NCBI GenBank assembly: GCA_947453445.1 | Contig: CANGGP010000005.1 | Span: 18,752 to 82,751, forward strand | Direction: 5' to 3' | Length of the DNA stretch: 64,000 bases | Source: Sphingobacteriaceae bacterium | GTDB lineage: Bacteria > Bacteroidota > Bacteroidia > B-17B0 > Aurantibacillaceae | In this document: positions 43,652 through 53,417 of the stretch, in pieces | How positions within the stretch are numbered: the first letter of the stretch is position 1 | Layout: each line of letters begins with the position of its first letter | Notes under the pieces: model-generated | Told to the model about the DNA's origin: nothing | Databases searched by the model: none | Seen by the model: the letters and a program-made list of their open reading frames with translations, nothing else | Translations under genes and position numbers: made by a program

Positions 43652-45349
43652 ATGACACTTTTCTCCAAGCACAAAAAGAAGTTTATATTGTTCATTAGTC
43701 TTACTTTTTTGGCAGGCCTCTTTTCCTTCGCACCCGACTATTTCGAAATCAGCAAGAACCTCGATATTTTTAATTCAGTTTACCGCGAAATAAATGCATC
43801 ATACGTTGATGATACCAAGCCGGGAAAACTCATGAAGGTTGGTATTGATGCCATGTTAAACTCTTTGGATCCTTATACAGTGTATTATTCAGAGAATGAC
43901 ATTGAAGATTACCGTTACATGACCACCGGCGAATATGGCGGCATTGGCGCAACAGTAAATGATGTTGACGGAAAAATTATGATTGCAGAGCCATATGAAG
44001 GTTTTGCGGCATTTAAAGCAGGCATTAGGGCCGGCGATCAAATTGTTGGGGTGAACAATAACAATGTATTAGGCAAAAAAACAGATGATATTAGTAATTT
44101 ATTAAAGGGTACATCAGGTACTACATTAACTTTAAAAATTATCAAGGCGGGTCAAAAAGAGAGTCTTAGCATTCCGTTGGTGCGCGAAGAAATTAAAACA
44201 AAAGCGGTGCCTTATTACGGCATGCTCGAAAATTCGCAAACAGGCTACATCAAATTGATGTCGTTTACCGAAAGATGCAGCGATCAAGTGAAAGATGCCT
44301 TAAACGACCTAAAAGGCAAGTCGTGTAAAAATTTGATTTTAGATTTACGCGGCAACTTGGGTGGCTTTTTAAATGAAGCCGTAAACATTGTCAACTTTTT
44401 CATTCCAAAAGGACAAGAGGTTGTTTTTACAAAAGGCAAAACGCCTGAATGGGATAAAACCTATTTAACGGTAAACAATCCCATTGATACTGAAATACCA
44501 TTGGTGCTGCTGGTAGATGAAAATTCAGCTTCGGCATCTGAAATTGTGAGTGGGGCATTACAAGATTTAGACAGGGCAGTGATTATTGGTAAGCGCACCT
44601 ATGGCAAAGGATTGGTGCAACAAACCAAATCGCTGATTTATAATTCCAGCATCAAAGTAACAGTGGCCAAGTATTATATCCCAAGCGGCCGATGTGTTCA
44701 AGCATTAGATTATTCGAATAAAAGCGCCGATGGCCGCGTTGAAAAAGTTCCTGATAGTTTAATTACCGCTTTTAAAACCAAAGGTGGAAGAATTGTTTAT
44801 GATGGCGCAGGTGTAATGCCGGATATCATTTCTAGGGATGAACGCAGTTTTAATTTATTGATTTCTCTGTTTAATAAGCACTACATTTTTAATTATGCTA
44901 CCGATTATTTTTTAAGCCATAAAGACATTGGCCCTTTGAATAAGTTTTCGATGAGTGATGCAGACTACGATGCTTTTACAAACTATTTAAAAAGCAAAGA
45001 TTATACCTATTTAAGCGAAGATGAAATTCAATTGAACACTTTGCAAAAACATGCTGAGGAAGACAGCACTTTTAAAGACTTTAAGAATGAATTTGAGGTA
45101 TTAAAAAGCAAACTCGAACTGATTAAGAAAAACGATTTACAAAAACAAAAAACACTTATCAAAAAGTATCTCGAAGAAGAAATTGTATCGCGATATTATT
45201 TTCAAAAAGGCAGGATAGAGTTTTCTTTGAACAGTGATTCGGAGGTGCAGCAGGGAATGGCTTTGCTCAATAACCAATCAAAATACAACAGCACCTTAAC
45301 AACCATCGCCAAAGCCAACAAACCGTTTAACATCAATAAAAAGTTTTAA
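43652..45349 (+). CDS. ctpA: C-terminal processing protease (S41 family, PDZ)
   Basis: A 565-aa periplasmic serine protease. The chosen ATG gives a signal peptide or anchor (KKKFILFISLTFLAGLFSFA). A PDZ domain lies at about residues 85-170 (GEYGGIGATVNDVDGKI, GIRAGDQIVGVNN). The catalytic Ser-Lys dyad is in ENSASASEIVSGAL and GKRTYGKGLVQQ. The C-terminal 180 residues are helical and specific to the Bacteroidota form. Such enzymes trim or degrade envelope proteins. It is monocistronic and ends at a long palindrome. Confidence 0.9.
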   Translation: MTLFSKHKKKFILFISLTFLAGLFSFAPDYFEISKNLDIFNSVYREINASYVDDTKPGKLMKVGIDAMLNSLDPYTVYYSENDIEDYRYMTTGEYGGIGATVNDVDGKIMIAEPYEGFAAFKAGIRAGDQIVGVNNNNVLGKKTDDISNLLKGTSGTTLTLKIIKAGQKESLSIPLVREEIKTKAVPYYGMLENSQTGYIKLMSFTERCSDQVKDALNDLKGKSCKNLILDLRGNLGGFLNEAVNIVNFFIPKGQEVVFTKGKTPEWDKTYLTVNNPIDTEIPLVLLVDENSASASEIVSGALQDLDRAVIIGKRTYGKGLVQQTKSLIYNSSIKVTVAKYYIPSGRCVQALDYSNKSADGRVEKVPDSLITAFKTKGGRIVYDGAGVMPDIISRDERSFNLLISLFNKHYIFNYATDYFLSHKDIGPLNKFSMSDADYDAFTNYLKSKDYTYLSEDEIQLNTLQKHAEEDSTFKDFKNEFEVLKSKLELIKKNDLQKQKTLIKKYLEEEIVSRYYFQKGRIEFSLNSDSEVQQGMALLNNQSKYNSTLTTIAKANKPFNINKKF

Positions 45350-45388
45350 TTAAATTATTTTCATTGCCTTCAATGAAAATAATTTAAT
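45349..45388. terminator. Perfect 18-bp-arm palindrome between convergent genes
   Basis: The arms ATTAAATTATTTTCATTG-like and its exact complement (45349-45366 and 45371-45388) surround the loop CCTT. It overlaps the last base of the ctpA stop and lies 10 bp before the end of the convergent acyl-CoA ligase gene. It is probably a two-way terminator, though the stem is AT-rich. Confidence 0.65.
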
Positions 45389-45398
45389 GCTTATTGGT

Positions 45399-47174
45399 TT
45401 AGGCTTCTTCACCAAAAATTTTGTGGATAATACCCAAATGTTTTTGGGCGATTACTTTTCTGCGAAGGCTCAATTTAGGCGTAATTTCACCGGTTTCAAC
45501 GCTCCAAACCGAGTGAATTATTTGATGTCGCTTCACCTGTTCGAAAGGTGCTAAGCCGGCATTTATTTTCCGAATATGTGCGTCAATTAATTTTTTAAGC
45601 TCCTCATGCCCTGGCATTTCTAAATCGCCCAACCATTCGATTTTATGATCATTGCAATATTCTTTAAAACTGCTGAGAGAAACCACAATAATGGCCGAAA
45701 CGAATTTTTGCCCTTCGCCAACCACCATACATTGCTCAATGTATTTACATTCTTTTAGTTTGTTTTCAATTAATACCGGAGAGATGTATTTGCCTGCTGA
45801 ATTTTTGAAGATTTCTTTTTTTCGATCAGTTATTTTTAAAAATTTGTTTTCTACAAAAACGCCAACATCGCCGGTGTGAAACCAACCTTCATTGTCAATT
45901 ACCTCGGCGGTGGCTTCAGGATTTTTGTAATATCCCAGCATTAAGCTAGGCCCTTTCATTAAAATTTCTCCGTCTTCTTCTGCAATTTTCACTTCTGAAT
46001 TTTCGATAACCATGCCCACAGAGCCAAACATGCGCCTGTTGTCTTCTAAACGATTTACCGACACCACCACGCACGTTTCGGTTAATCCGTAGCCTTGCAA
46101 TAAATTTAATCCGGCACAGGTAAAAATGCGTTCAAGGCGCGGGTTAATGGCGGCGCCACCACTTACAATAATTTGTATTTCACCACCAACGGCCTCGCGC
46201 CATTTTTGATAAACCAATTTGTCGCAAATTCGGCGTTGAATGTCATACCACAAACCGTTGGCATTTTGTAATTCGTATTTTTCGGCCAATCGGAAACTCC
46301 AATCAAAAATCTTCTTCTTAATTCCGCTAAGTTTTTCGCCGGCACTGGTAATGCGATCTAGAACGCGCTCCAATACGCGGGGTACTGCAACAAACATGTG
46401 CGGGTGAATTTCTCGACAATTTTCACCGATACTTTCAAAACTTTCGGCGTAAAAAATACTCACGCCGTGAAAAAGATAGAGTGTATTTAAAAAACGTTCA
46501 TACACGTGGTTTAGAGGTAAAAAGCTTAATGCGCGCCACTCAGTTGTAAACGGGGCAATGTCTTGGCAAATCAACACATTACTCAATAAATTTTTATGCG
46601 AAAGCATCACACCTTTGGGTTGCCCCGTTGTACCCGAAGTATACAAAATGGTTAACAAGTCATTTTCTTGAACGCCATGTTTGATCTTATCGATTTGTGC
46701 AAGGTTAAAATGCTGTTTGCCCAATTCAATAAATTCGGCAAATGATGCAACGCCTTCGATTTTATTAAAACTGTAAATGTGTTTTAAATGCGGTAATTCA
46801 CTTTTTAAACTGTCAATTTTTTTATACACCGCACGGTCAGAAATAAAGATGATTTTAGCTTCGCAGTGGTTTAAAATGTATTTGAGGTCATCGTTGTTAA
46901 TGGTTGGATAAATTGGCACCGAAGGCATGGCAACTTGTTGCGAACCGTAATCCACAAAATTCCACTGTGGCATGTTTCCGGCCATCAGTGCAATGGTATC
47001 GCCCTTGTTTAGCCCAAGGTGTAACAATCCTGAACCAACATAATTTGCGGTGTGAACAAAATCATTCAAAGAGTATTTAACCCATTTTTTATTTTCTTTC
47101 GCATTTAGAATATTGTCTTTTGGCGCATAAGTTTTGAGCTTGTCCAAAATATCGAATACACGTTTTAATTCCAT
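45399..47174 (-). CDS. Long-chain fatty-acid-CoA ligase
   Basis: A 591-aa AMP-forming acyl-CoA synthetase that activates fatty acids for degradation or lipid synthesis. The AMP-binding P-loop LYTSGTTGQPKGVMLSHKN lies near residue 180. LQGYGLTETCVVVS and GWFHTGDVG, followed by ITDRKKEIFKNSAGKYISP, are typical of the long-chain FadD/FAA branch. It is monocistronic. A 253-bp gap separates it from hldD; that gap holds the hldD promoter and nothing else I recognise. Confidence 0.92.
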   Translation of the reverse strand: MELKRVFDILDKLKTYAPKDNILNAKENKKWVKYSLNDFVHTANYVGSGLLHLGLNKGDTIALMAGNMPQWNFVDYGSQQVAMPSVPIYPTINNDDLKYILNHCEAKIIFISDRAVYKKIDSLKSELPHLKHIYSFNKIEGVASFAEFIELGKQHFNLAQIDKIKHGVQENDLLTILYTSGTTGQPKGVMLSHKNLLSNVLICQDIAPFTTEWRALSFLPLNHVYERFLNTLYLFHGVSIFYAESFESIGENCREIHPHMFVAVPRVLERVLDRITSAGEKLSGIKKKIFDWSFRLAEKYELQNANGLWYDIQRRICDKLVYQKWREAVGGEIQIIVSGGAAINPRLERIFTCAGLNLLQGYGLTETCVVVSVNRLEDNRRMFGSVGMVIENSEVKIAEEDGEILMKGPSLMLGYYKNPEATAEVIDNEGWFHTGDVGVFVENKFLKITDRKKEIFKNSAGKYISPVLIENKLKECKYIEQCMVVGEGQKFVSAIIVVSLSSFKEYCNDHKIEWLGDLEMPGHEELKKLIDAHIRKINAGLAPFEQVKRHQIIHSVWSVETGEITPKLSLRRKVIAQKHLGIIHKIFGEEA

Positions 47175-47405
47175 GAACCTAATATGGGTGTTTTTTTTTG
47201 TAAAAACAATTACTTGATGAGAATCATTTTATGATGCACTTGGATATTTTTGACCTGCCATGAAACCCACTAGAACCCGATGAAAAACCATTTATCGAAA
47301 GCAACAAGTGATTGAACGAAAAGGATTGAATTGGCATGGTAAAAAATGGTCAATCCTATCTATTCGAACCCATTGAAATGGTGGAATTCAGGTAAATAAT
47401 TTAGC

Positions 47406-47413
47406 TACATTTG
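47406..47413 (+). promoter_or_regulatory. -7 box of hldD
   Basis: TACATTTG matches TAnnTTTG and lies 14 nt before the ATG. Confidence 0.55.
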
Positions 47414-47427
47414 TATAACAAAAATTT

Positions 47428-48393
47428 ATGATAGTAATTACAGGTTCAGCAGGTTTTATAGGCAGTTGTTTGGTTTCTAAATTTAACCAACAAGGGGTTT
47501 ATGATTTAATATTGGTGGATGATTTTTCAAAGCACGAAAAGGATCAAAATTTATATGAAAAACGATTTGCGAAAAAAATTGACCGCAAAGTTTTTATCAA
47601 ATGGTTTGAGGATAATTATAAAGAGGTGAGTTTAGTAATACACATTGGTGCCAGAACCGATACAACCGAGTTTGATGTAAACATTTTTAATGAATTAAAT
47701 TTAAACTACACAAAAGCAGTATGGAAACTATGCAGTTTGCATCACATTCGCATGGTGTATGCTTCTTCTGCAGCAACTTATGGTTTGGGAGAGTTTGGTT
47801 ACAACGATGATGAAAGTAAAATTAGTTTGCTCAAACCATTAAACCCTTATGGCGACAGCAAAAATGATTTTGATAAATGGGCCATTTTACAAAAAGAACA
47901 ACCACCGCAATGGCAAGGTTTGAAATTTTTTAATGTCTATGGTCCAAATGAATACCACAAAGGCAGAATGGCATCGGTTATTTTCCATGCTTTTCATCAA
48001 ATTCAAAAAGTAGGGGAGGTGAAATTGTTTCGCTCACATAAACCTGAATACAGCGACGGCTGTCAATTACGCGATTTTGTTTATGTTAAGGATGTGGTGG
48101 ATGTAATTTGGTATTTAGCAAATGAAAAAGTAAAGAGTGGTATTTACAATTTAGGCAGCGGAAAGGCGCGCACCTTTTTAGATTTGGCAAAATCTACTTT
48201 TAATGCTTTGAATTTAGAAACCAAGGTAAGCTTCATCGATACGCCTGCCGACATTCGAGATAAATATCAGTATTTTACTGAAGCCAATATGCAGAAGTTA
48301 ATTTCTGCAGGCTACAAGAAGCCTTTTACAACTCTGGAAGAGGGCGTTGGTGATTATGTGAAAAATTATTTAACCACCAATAAATATTTTTAA
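47428..48393 (+). CDS. hldD: ADP-L-glycero-D-manno-heptose 6-epimerase
   Basis: An NAD(P)-dependent short-chain epimerase that makes the heptose donor for lipopolysaccharide core. It is 321 aa. The nucleotide motif is VITGSAGFIGSCLV (residues 3-16). The HldD-specific stretches are IHIGARTDTTE, YASSAATYG, NPYGDSKNDFDKW (catalytic Tyr and Lys) and FNVYGPNEYHKGRMASV. The other heptose genes are not in the window. The next gene starts 2 bp later, so the two are probably co-transcribed. Confidence 0.93.
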   Translation: MIVITGSAGFIGSCLVSKFNQQGVYDLILVDDFSKHEKDQNLYEKRFAKKIDRKVFIKWFEDNYKEVSLVIHIGARTDTTEFDVNIFNELNLNYTKAVWKLCSLHHIRMVYASSAATYGLGEFGYNDDESKISLLKPLNPYGDSKNDFDKWAILQKEQPPQWQGLKFFNVYGPNEYHKGRMASVIFHAFHQIQKVGEVKLFRSHKPEYSDGCQLRDFVYVKDVVDVIWYLANEKVKSGIYNLGSGKARTFLDLAKSTFNALNLETKVSFIDTPADIRDKYQYFTEANMQKLISAGYKKPFTTLEEGVGDYVKNYLTTNKYF

Positions 48394-48395
48394 AG

Positions 48396-50783
48396 ATGAA
48401 GCGCATCACCCGTGTTTTTTTATTCTTGTTTGTGTCGAAGTGTTTTTCACAAACATCACTTTATTACAATGCTGAAAATCATCGAAGCGACACGTTCGAC
48501 GTTTTAAAATACACCATCAACTTAGAGGTAGGAAATTCTATCAACAAATTACTTAAAGGCAACACACAAATTCGTTTTGCACCTAAATTGAATAATCGAA
48601 ATTATATTCGTTTCGATTTGTTGAAGTTTACCATTGATTCAGTAAAAGAAAACGCTAACCTGCTTTCCTTTTATTACAACGACACCATCATCAGAATTAA
48701 TTTTACAGTGCAAAAAAACACAACAGATACATCTACTGTTACTGTTTATTATCATGGGCAACCACAAATAGATGCAACCGGTTGGGGTGGATTTTATTTC
48801 GATAATTCGCAAGGCGCCGAATACGCTTATAACTTGGGCGTTGGTTTTGGGGCTAAACCACACAACTATGGCCGCACTTGGTTTCCTTGTTTCGACAATT
48901 TTGTAGAGCGGAGTAAATATGAATTCAACATTCGTTGCGATAGTGCCAGAAGGTCGTTTTGCAATGGCCAATTGGTATCGGATGTTGTGAGTGGTAACAT
49001 GCGAACCAGAAAATGGGTGTTAAACGAACAAATTCCGAGTTATTTGGCCAGTTTATCATTGGCAGGAAATTATGCAAGAGTGAATTGGAATGTGAATACC
49101 TTGAATGGGAACAAAGCCATTTGGTTAGCCGCCAATGCCGCCGATACAAGCAGCATGAAAACTGGCTTTGTAAATTTGATCAATTGTATTCATGGCTTTG
49201 AAAATTATTTTGGTCCTTATATGTGGAACCGCTTCGGTTATTGTGTTGTTCCATTTAATAGTGGGGCCATGGAGCATGCCACCAACATCACATATCCAAA
49301 ACCTTACTTAGGCAATTTGGCTTATGAAGCCGATTTAATGGCGCACGAATTGTCTCACCACTGGTGGGGTGATTTAATAACTTGTGAAACACCCGAAGAC
49401 ATGTGGATTAATGAAGGCATGGCCACCTTTAGTTCATATATGTTTGTTGAATGGCAATATGGCAAAACAGCTTATTTGAATAAAGTAAAAACACAACACG
49501 ATAATTTACTGCACACCTTGCATAAAAAAGAAGGCGGCTTCAGAGCCATTAGCGGCGTGCCTCATAGCTTAACCTATGGTGATCATGTATATTTAAAAGG
49601 TGCCGATGTGGCGCACACGCTTAGAGGATATATGGGCGATAGTGCCTTTTTCAAAGCCTGCAAATACACCATGCAACAAAACGCGTTTAAGCATCTCAAT
49701 TCAAACGACTTAAAATTATATTTTCAAACCGCCGGTCAAATGAACTTAGGTGCGTTTTTTAATGACTGGGTTTACGCAGGGGGATGGCCGCACTTTGCCA
49801 TTGATTCAGTGCGTTATATTTCTGCAATTTTCCCGAACACAAGTGCGGTGGTATATATTCGTCAGAAATTATTTGGGGCTTCAACGCTTTATAGCAATGT
49901 ACCCCTCGAGTTGAGTTTCTTTAATAGCAATAGAACAAGGTTTGTGAGTCGAGTAACAGTCACCGGTGCCTTAAGCAGCGTAACGGTTACAGTTCCTTTT
50001 TCTCCGGTTTATTGCGCCTTAAATTACGATGCTAAAATTAGCGATGCTACTTCAACTGAAGCAAAACGATTAAAAACATTGGGCGCCAATAATTTTACTT
50101 TAGGTAAATTTATCTGCACTATACAAAACACGGGTAATGATACTTCATTAATTCGTGCCATTCACCATTACGTGAAACCTGATGATTTTAAAAACAATCC
50201 ATTTCATCATCACTTATCTGACCAACATTATTGGACCATTGAAGGCATGTTATCGCAAGGGTTTAATGCCAAAGCAAAATTTTATTTCGACGGTTTTAAA
50301 AATTTAACCACCACCAATGGCTACATGGATACGCTTTTAACCCGTTACAATACCGACAGTATTGTTTTATTTTACAGAAAAAACACTTCCGACGATTGGC
50401 AAATGGTTCAACATTTTACCAAAGGCATCACCAGCACCAAATCAGGGTTTATTGAAGCCGATACTTTAAAGTTAGGTGAATATGCATTTGGCAATTTGGC
50501 CGATACGCTTACAAGCGCTGTTATCGGATTGAAGAAGAGTACTTCTGGTGTGAAGGTTTATCCAAATCCAAGTAAACACTTCATCACTGTAGAATTGGCA
50601 CAAAAATCTGAATCCAACACTGTTGTTGAGCTAAGCGACATGTCAGGAAAAATGCTGTTTAAACAAGACTTAATCAATCAAAAAAATAAGATTGATTTAA
50701 GCCATCTCGCAAGAGGAACTTACATTGTTTCTATTCTGCAAGAAAACCAATTGTTGTATTCAGAAAAATTAATTCTCGAATAG
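48396..50783 (+). CDS. Secreted M1-family aminopeptidase with T9SS sorting domain
   Basis: A 795-aa zinc metallopeptidase. It has a signal peptide (residues 4-19), an N-terminal beta domain and the gluzincin site HELSHHWWGD (His317, Glu318, His321) with Glu340 in NEGMATF as third ligand. The substrate motif usually written GAMEN reads GAMEH here (residues 290-294), a variant that I know from other bacterial members. The last 85 residues are a T9SS sorting domain (VYPNPSKHFITVEL, LSDMSGKMLF, GTYIVSIL). It would digest peptides at the cell surface. Pairing with hldD appears incidental. Confidence 0.9.
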   Translation: MKRITRVFLFLFVSKCFSQTSLYYNAENHRSDTFDVLKYTINLEVGNSINKLLKGNTQIRFAPKLNNRNYIRFDLLKFTIDSVKENANLLSFYYNDTIIRINFTVQKNTTDTSTVTVYYHGQPQIDATGWGGFYFDNSQGAEYAYNLGVGFGAKPHNYGRTWFPCFDNFVERSKYEFNIRCDSARRSFCNGQLVSDVVSGNMRTRKWVLNEQIPSYLASLSLAGNYARVNWNVNTLNGNKAIWLAANAADTSSMKTGFVNLINCIHGFENYFGPYMWNRFGYCVVPFNSGAMEHATNITYPKPYLGNLAYEADLMAHELSHHWWGDLITCETPEDMWINEGMATFSSYMFVEWQYGKTAYLNKVKTQHDNLLHTLHKKEGGFRAISGVPHSLTYGDHVYLKGADVAHTLRGYMGDSAFFKACKYTMQQNAFKHLNSNDLKLYFQTAGQMNLGAFFNDWVYAGGWPHFAIDSVRYISAIFPNTSAVVYIRQKLFGASTLYSNVPLELSFFNSNRTRFVSRVTVTGALSSVTVTVPFSPVYCALNYDAKISDATSTEAKRLKTLGANNFTLGKFICTIQNTGNDTSLIRAIHHYVKPDDFKNNPFHHHLSDQHYWTIEGMLSQGFNAKAKFYFDGFKNLTTTNGYMDTLLTRYNTDSIVLFYRKNTSDDWQMVQHFTKGITSTKSGFIEADTLKLGEYAFGNLADTLTSAVIGLKKSTSGVKVYPNPSKHFITVELAQKSESNTVVELSDMSGKMLFKQDLINQKNKIDLSHLARGTYIVSILQENQLLYSEKLILE

Positions 50784-50794
50784 CGCAAGGCTGT

Positions 50795-51808
50795 TTAAAA
50801 TTTAGTCGGCAAATGATTTGCTTCTCTGAATTTTACAATTGGCCCCCAAGGACCGAATTTGTGCTGTAAATCAGGAAATGAATCAATGAATGGTCCGATA
50901 CCATAATCCAATGGTTTTGTTTTAATGTTCGGGTAATTAACGGTGCCATTGTTTGTAGGGCGCTTGTGAATACGGTCATCGTTAATAAATGCTGCCACAT
51001 CAAAAGCCTCTTCCATCGTTAATTTTGGATTTTTATAGTTTGAATTTTTATTTGGCATGTTTGCGTAAATAAAGGCGGCCGCTTTATAAACCCTGTGCAT
51101 ACTGCTTCCCGGCTGATAACTTTTTGGTCCCCACAAAGGTGGAAATTCATAACACACATTGTCGGCACGCATTTTACCTTCGCCATCCGGGCCGTGGCAT
51201 GTTACGCATTCCTTCTTATAAATTGCCTCACCTTTTACAGGGTCGGCTGCTCGGTCGATTAATTCAAGTTTGTATGGTGAATCTCCTTCAACATGTTGAT
51301 TCATTGGCACGTTTTGTCCCAACCATTTCATGTAACATAACATGGCAGTCATTTCGCGTGAATCTAGTTTTAATGCAATGCCACTATGTGGTCGTTCAAT
51401 ACAATTGTTGATGCGATCTGCCAATGTTAAAATCCTATTTTCGCGCGAACGGTATTGAGGGTAACGGGCATGAGAACTAATATAATTGAAGGCATAAGGC
51501 CTAGTTCCGGCATCCAAGTGACAATTGGTGCAATTCATTTTGTTTCTTAAGTTCTTACTAACGGTTCCCTCAGGGCCGATATAATAAGCTGTGTTGATGA
51601 TCAAATCACGGCCGTAACGAACTAATTCGCCGAATTCATCTTTTGGAATTGTTGAGGTGTCGGGCGCCAACCACACTTCCTTTGCACTTGCAGTATCCTT
51701 TTCAGGCACTTTGGTTTCCTCTGTTTTTACTTTGTCATTTGTACTGCATTGAACCAAAAGGCTCAGCATCAATACAAACATGGTTTTAAAGGCGAATGAA
51801 TTTTTCAT
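50795..51808 (-). CDS. Dihaem cytochrome c lipoprotein, TsdA-like
   Basis: A 337-aa lipoprotein (LLVQCS; Cys21) with two haem c sites: CTNCH at residues 93-97 and CVTCH at 201-205. GRDLIINTAYYIGPEG and CHLDAGTRPYAF, then DRINNCIERPHSG and DSREMTAMLCYMKWL, align by eye with TsdA/SoxA-type cytochromes, which join thiosulfate to tetrathionate or reverse this. Cys136 in RINNC is at the place of the unusual Cys haem ligand of TsdA. Other sulfur genes are absent, so thiosulfate is only a hypothesis. Confidence 0.75.
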   Translation of the reverse strand: MKNSFAFKTMFVLMLSLLVQCSTNDKVKTEETKVPEKDTASAKEVWLAPDTSTIPKDEFGELVRYGRDLIINTAYYIGPEGTVSKNLRNKMNCTNCHLDAGTRPYAFNYISSHARYPQYRSRENRILTLADRINNCIERPHSGIALKLDSREMTAMLCYMKWLGQNVPMNQHVEGDSPYKLELIDRAADPVKGEAIYKKECVTCHGPDGEGKMRADNVCYEFPPLWGPKSYQPGSSMHRVYKAAAFIYANMPNKNSNYKNPKLTMEEAFDVAAFINDDRIHKRPTNNGTVNYPNIKTKPLDYGIGPFIDSFPDLQHKFGPWGPIVKFREANHLPTKF

Positions 51809-51850
51809 TGATATAGATTTTGATGATCAATTGATTTTTACCATTAAATG

Positions 51851-51868
51851 AGGCAGTTTAAATTGCCT
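51851..51868. repeat. Imperfect palindrome upstream of the dihaem cytochrome
   Basis: AGGCAgTTTAAAtTGCCT pairs at 16 of 18 positions. It lies 43 bp before the cytochrome start, where a regulator could bind. Confidence 0.4.
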
Positions 51869-51895
51869 TGGTAAATTTAAAGAATAAAATTCACT

Positions 51896-51952
51896 GTAGC
51901 TTTTTAAAGTTTTATTCTATTGAAATTGAAAAACAAATTCAAAAAAAGCTAC
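51896..51952 (-). terminator. Nested inverted repeat after the radical SAM gene, possible terminator
   Basis: The outer arms GTAGCTTTTT and AAAAAGCTAC match perfectly, 37 bp apart. Inside them TTGAAATTG and CAAATTCAA pair with one mismatch. The structure lies 17 bp beyond the radical SAM stop. There is no clear T-run after it, so termination is uncertain. Confidence 0.4.
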
Positions 51953-51968
51953 TTCTCCAAAAATTAAT

Positions 51969-53414
51969 TTATACTAAAGGCTTGCTCAGTTGTTGTAATT
52001 TTAAGTGAAGTCTGATTTCGTTCGTTTTATTTTTAAAATAAGTAAAACCTGCTTTTAATTTAACGGCCAGAATATTTTTTTCTTTCAAAAGGAGCTTTGC
52101 TTTGTTCTTTCTGAAGATGGCATGTGTATATCGGTGCAAGGTTTTATAATAATCTTTAGGATATGTATTGTTAAACATTAACGCTAATTCATCAGAATCA
52201 GTCCAATTGGTTTTATCCTTTAAAGAAGATTTAACGCGTTCATAAAAAACTGTTCCGGGCAGGGGATAGGATACCGAAATGCCAATATCGTCGGGCATAC
52301 TTTTTTCAATCATTTGAATGGTTGACGCAACGTCTTCAGCGGTTTCGCCGGGATATCCATACTGCAGAAAAAAACATGCTTTAACTTGGTGTTGTTTTAA
52401 GAGCAATCGCGCTTTTAATATTTCTTCTACCGTGGTGCCTTTGTCCATGGCATCTAAAATTTTTTGTGATCCGCTTTCAGCGCCCATCCATACTTCCGCA
52501 CAACCTGAAAGGGCAAGGTCTTCAACATATTTCTCCTGAACAAGTAAATCGGCGCGTGATTGAATTTTGTAGCGTATCTTAATTTTCTGTAACAACAATT
52601 CATTTTTAAATTCAGTTACCCACGATCGCTTTAAGCCAAATATATCGTCGCAAAACCAAATGTGTTCTACTTGAAACAATTTCTTGATGAATATAATTTC
52701 TTTAACCACATTGGCCGCACTACGCATGTTGTATTGGTTTCCATAAATAGGTTTTGCACACCAATTACATTTATAAGGGCAGCCGCGGGTGGTGGCGACA
52801 TTTAAAGAAAAATATCCATGGTGCTTGAGCCAGGTTTTTTTGTAAGGCTCAATGTTGATTAAATCCCATGCAGGCAAAGGAAACTCATCGAGATTTTTGC
52901 GCAGAATTTTTTTTGCATTCTTTTTTAATGTTCCTGCATCAAAATAAATCAATCCTTCCAATGCACCGGGGTCTTGATTGTTTTTAATGGCATCCACTAT
53001 AGACAATAGCGCCAGTTCTGCCTCGCCATGAATGACAAAATCGGCGCCTTGCTTTAAATACTTTTCATAATGATCACTGGCGTCGGAACCGGTGACAATT
53101 ACTTTACACTTGTTTTGTTTAGCGATGGCTTGCATGCGAAAGGCAGCCTCGCGCATATTACTCAAACACATTTTGGTTAGATAGTTAAAACCATCGTCGT
53201 AAATCACCAAAACATCAGGATTAAATTTACCCATGGAAGGAATAATTTCATCAGGACTTTTGGCAAACATGGTATCAAATAAGTCAACTGTGTATCCTTT
53301 TTCACGAAGCACCGCAGCAGCCAAAATGGTTCCTAAGGGAGGATAAGGTTGCGCATGTTGAACTTGCTTGGGATCAAATTGTAAAAAATAAGAATGTGTA
53401 AACAGAACTTTCAT
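51969..53414 (-). CDS. Radical SAM enzyme with B12-binding-like N-terminal domain
   Basis: A 481-aa protein. Residues 1-150 look like a cobalamin-binding Rossmann domain (PYPPLGTILAAAVLREKGY, DLFDTMFA). The radical SAM core has the cluster motif GCPYKCNWC near residue 210, then VWMGAESGSQKILDAMDKG and CFFLQYGYPGETAEDV. Such proteins do methyl transfers or rearrangements on unreactive carbons; the substrate is not readable. It starts 3 bp after a nucleotidyltransferase-fold gene, so the two form an operon at the edge of the polysaccharide region. Confidence 0.88.
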   Translation of the reverse strand: MKVLFTHSYFLQFDPKQVQHAQPYPPLGTILAAAVLREKGYTVDLFDTMFAKSPDEIIPSMGKFNPDVLVIYDDGFNYLTKMCLSNMREAAFRMQAIAKQNKCKVIVTGSDASDHYEKYLKQGADFVIHGEAELALLSIVDAIKNNQDPGALEGLIYFDAGTLKKNAKKILRKNLDEFPLPAWDLINIEPYKKTWLKHHGYFSLNVATTRGCPYKCNWCAKPIYGNQYNMRSAANVVKEIIFIKKLFQVEHIWFCDDIFGLKRSWVTEFKNELLLQKIKIRYKIQSRADLLVQEKYVEDLALSGCAEVWMGAESGSQKILDAMDKGTTVEEILKARLLLKQHQVKACFFLQYGYPGETAEDVASTIQMIEKSMPDDIGISVSYPLPGTVFYERVKSSLKDKTNWTDSDELALMFNNTYPKDYYKTLHRYTHAIFRKNKAKLLLKEKNILAVKLKAGFTYFKNKTNEIRLHLKLQQLSKPLV

Positions 53415-53417
53415 GGC

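Noticed and set aside
48639..48971. 110-codon frame antisense to the M1 aminopeptidase
   Set aside because: The sense strand clearly encodes the peptidase; the antisense frame lacks any protein-like feature.
49260..49290. GAMEH instead of GAMEN in the M1 peptidase as a loss of function
   Set aside because: This variant occurs in other bacterial M1 enzymes and the zinc site is intact.
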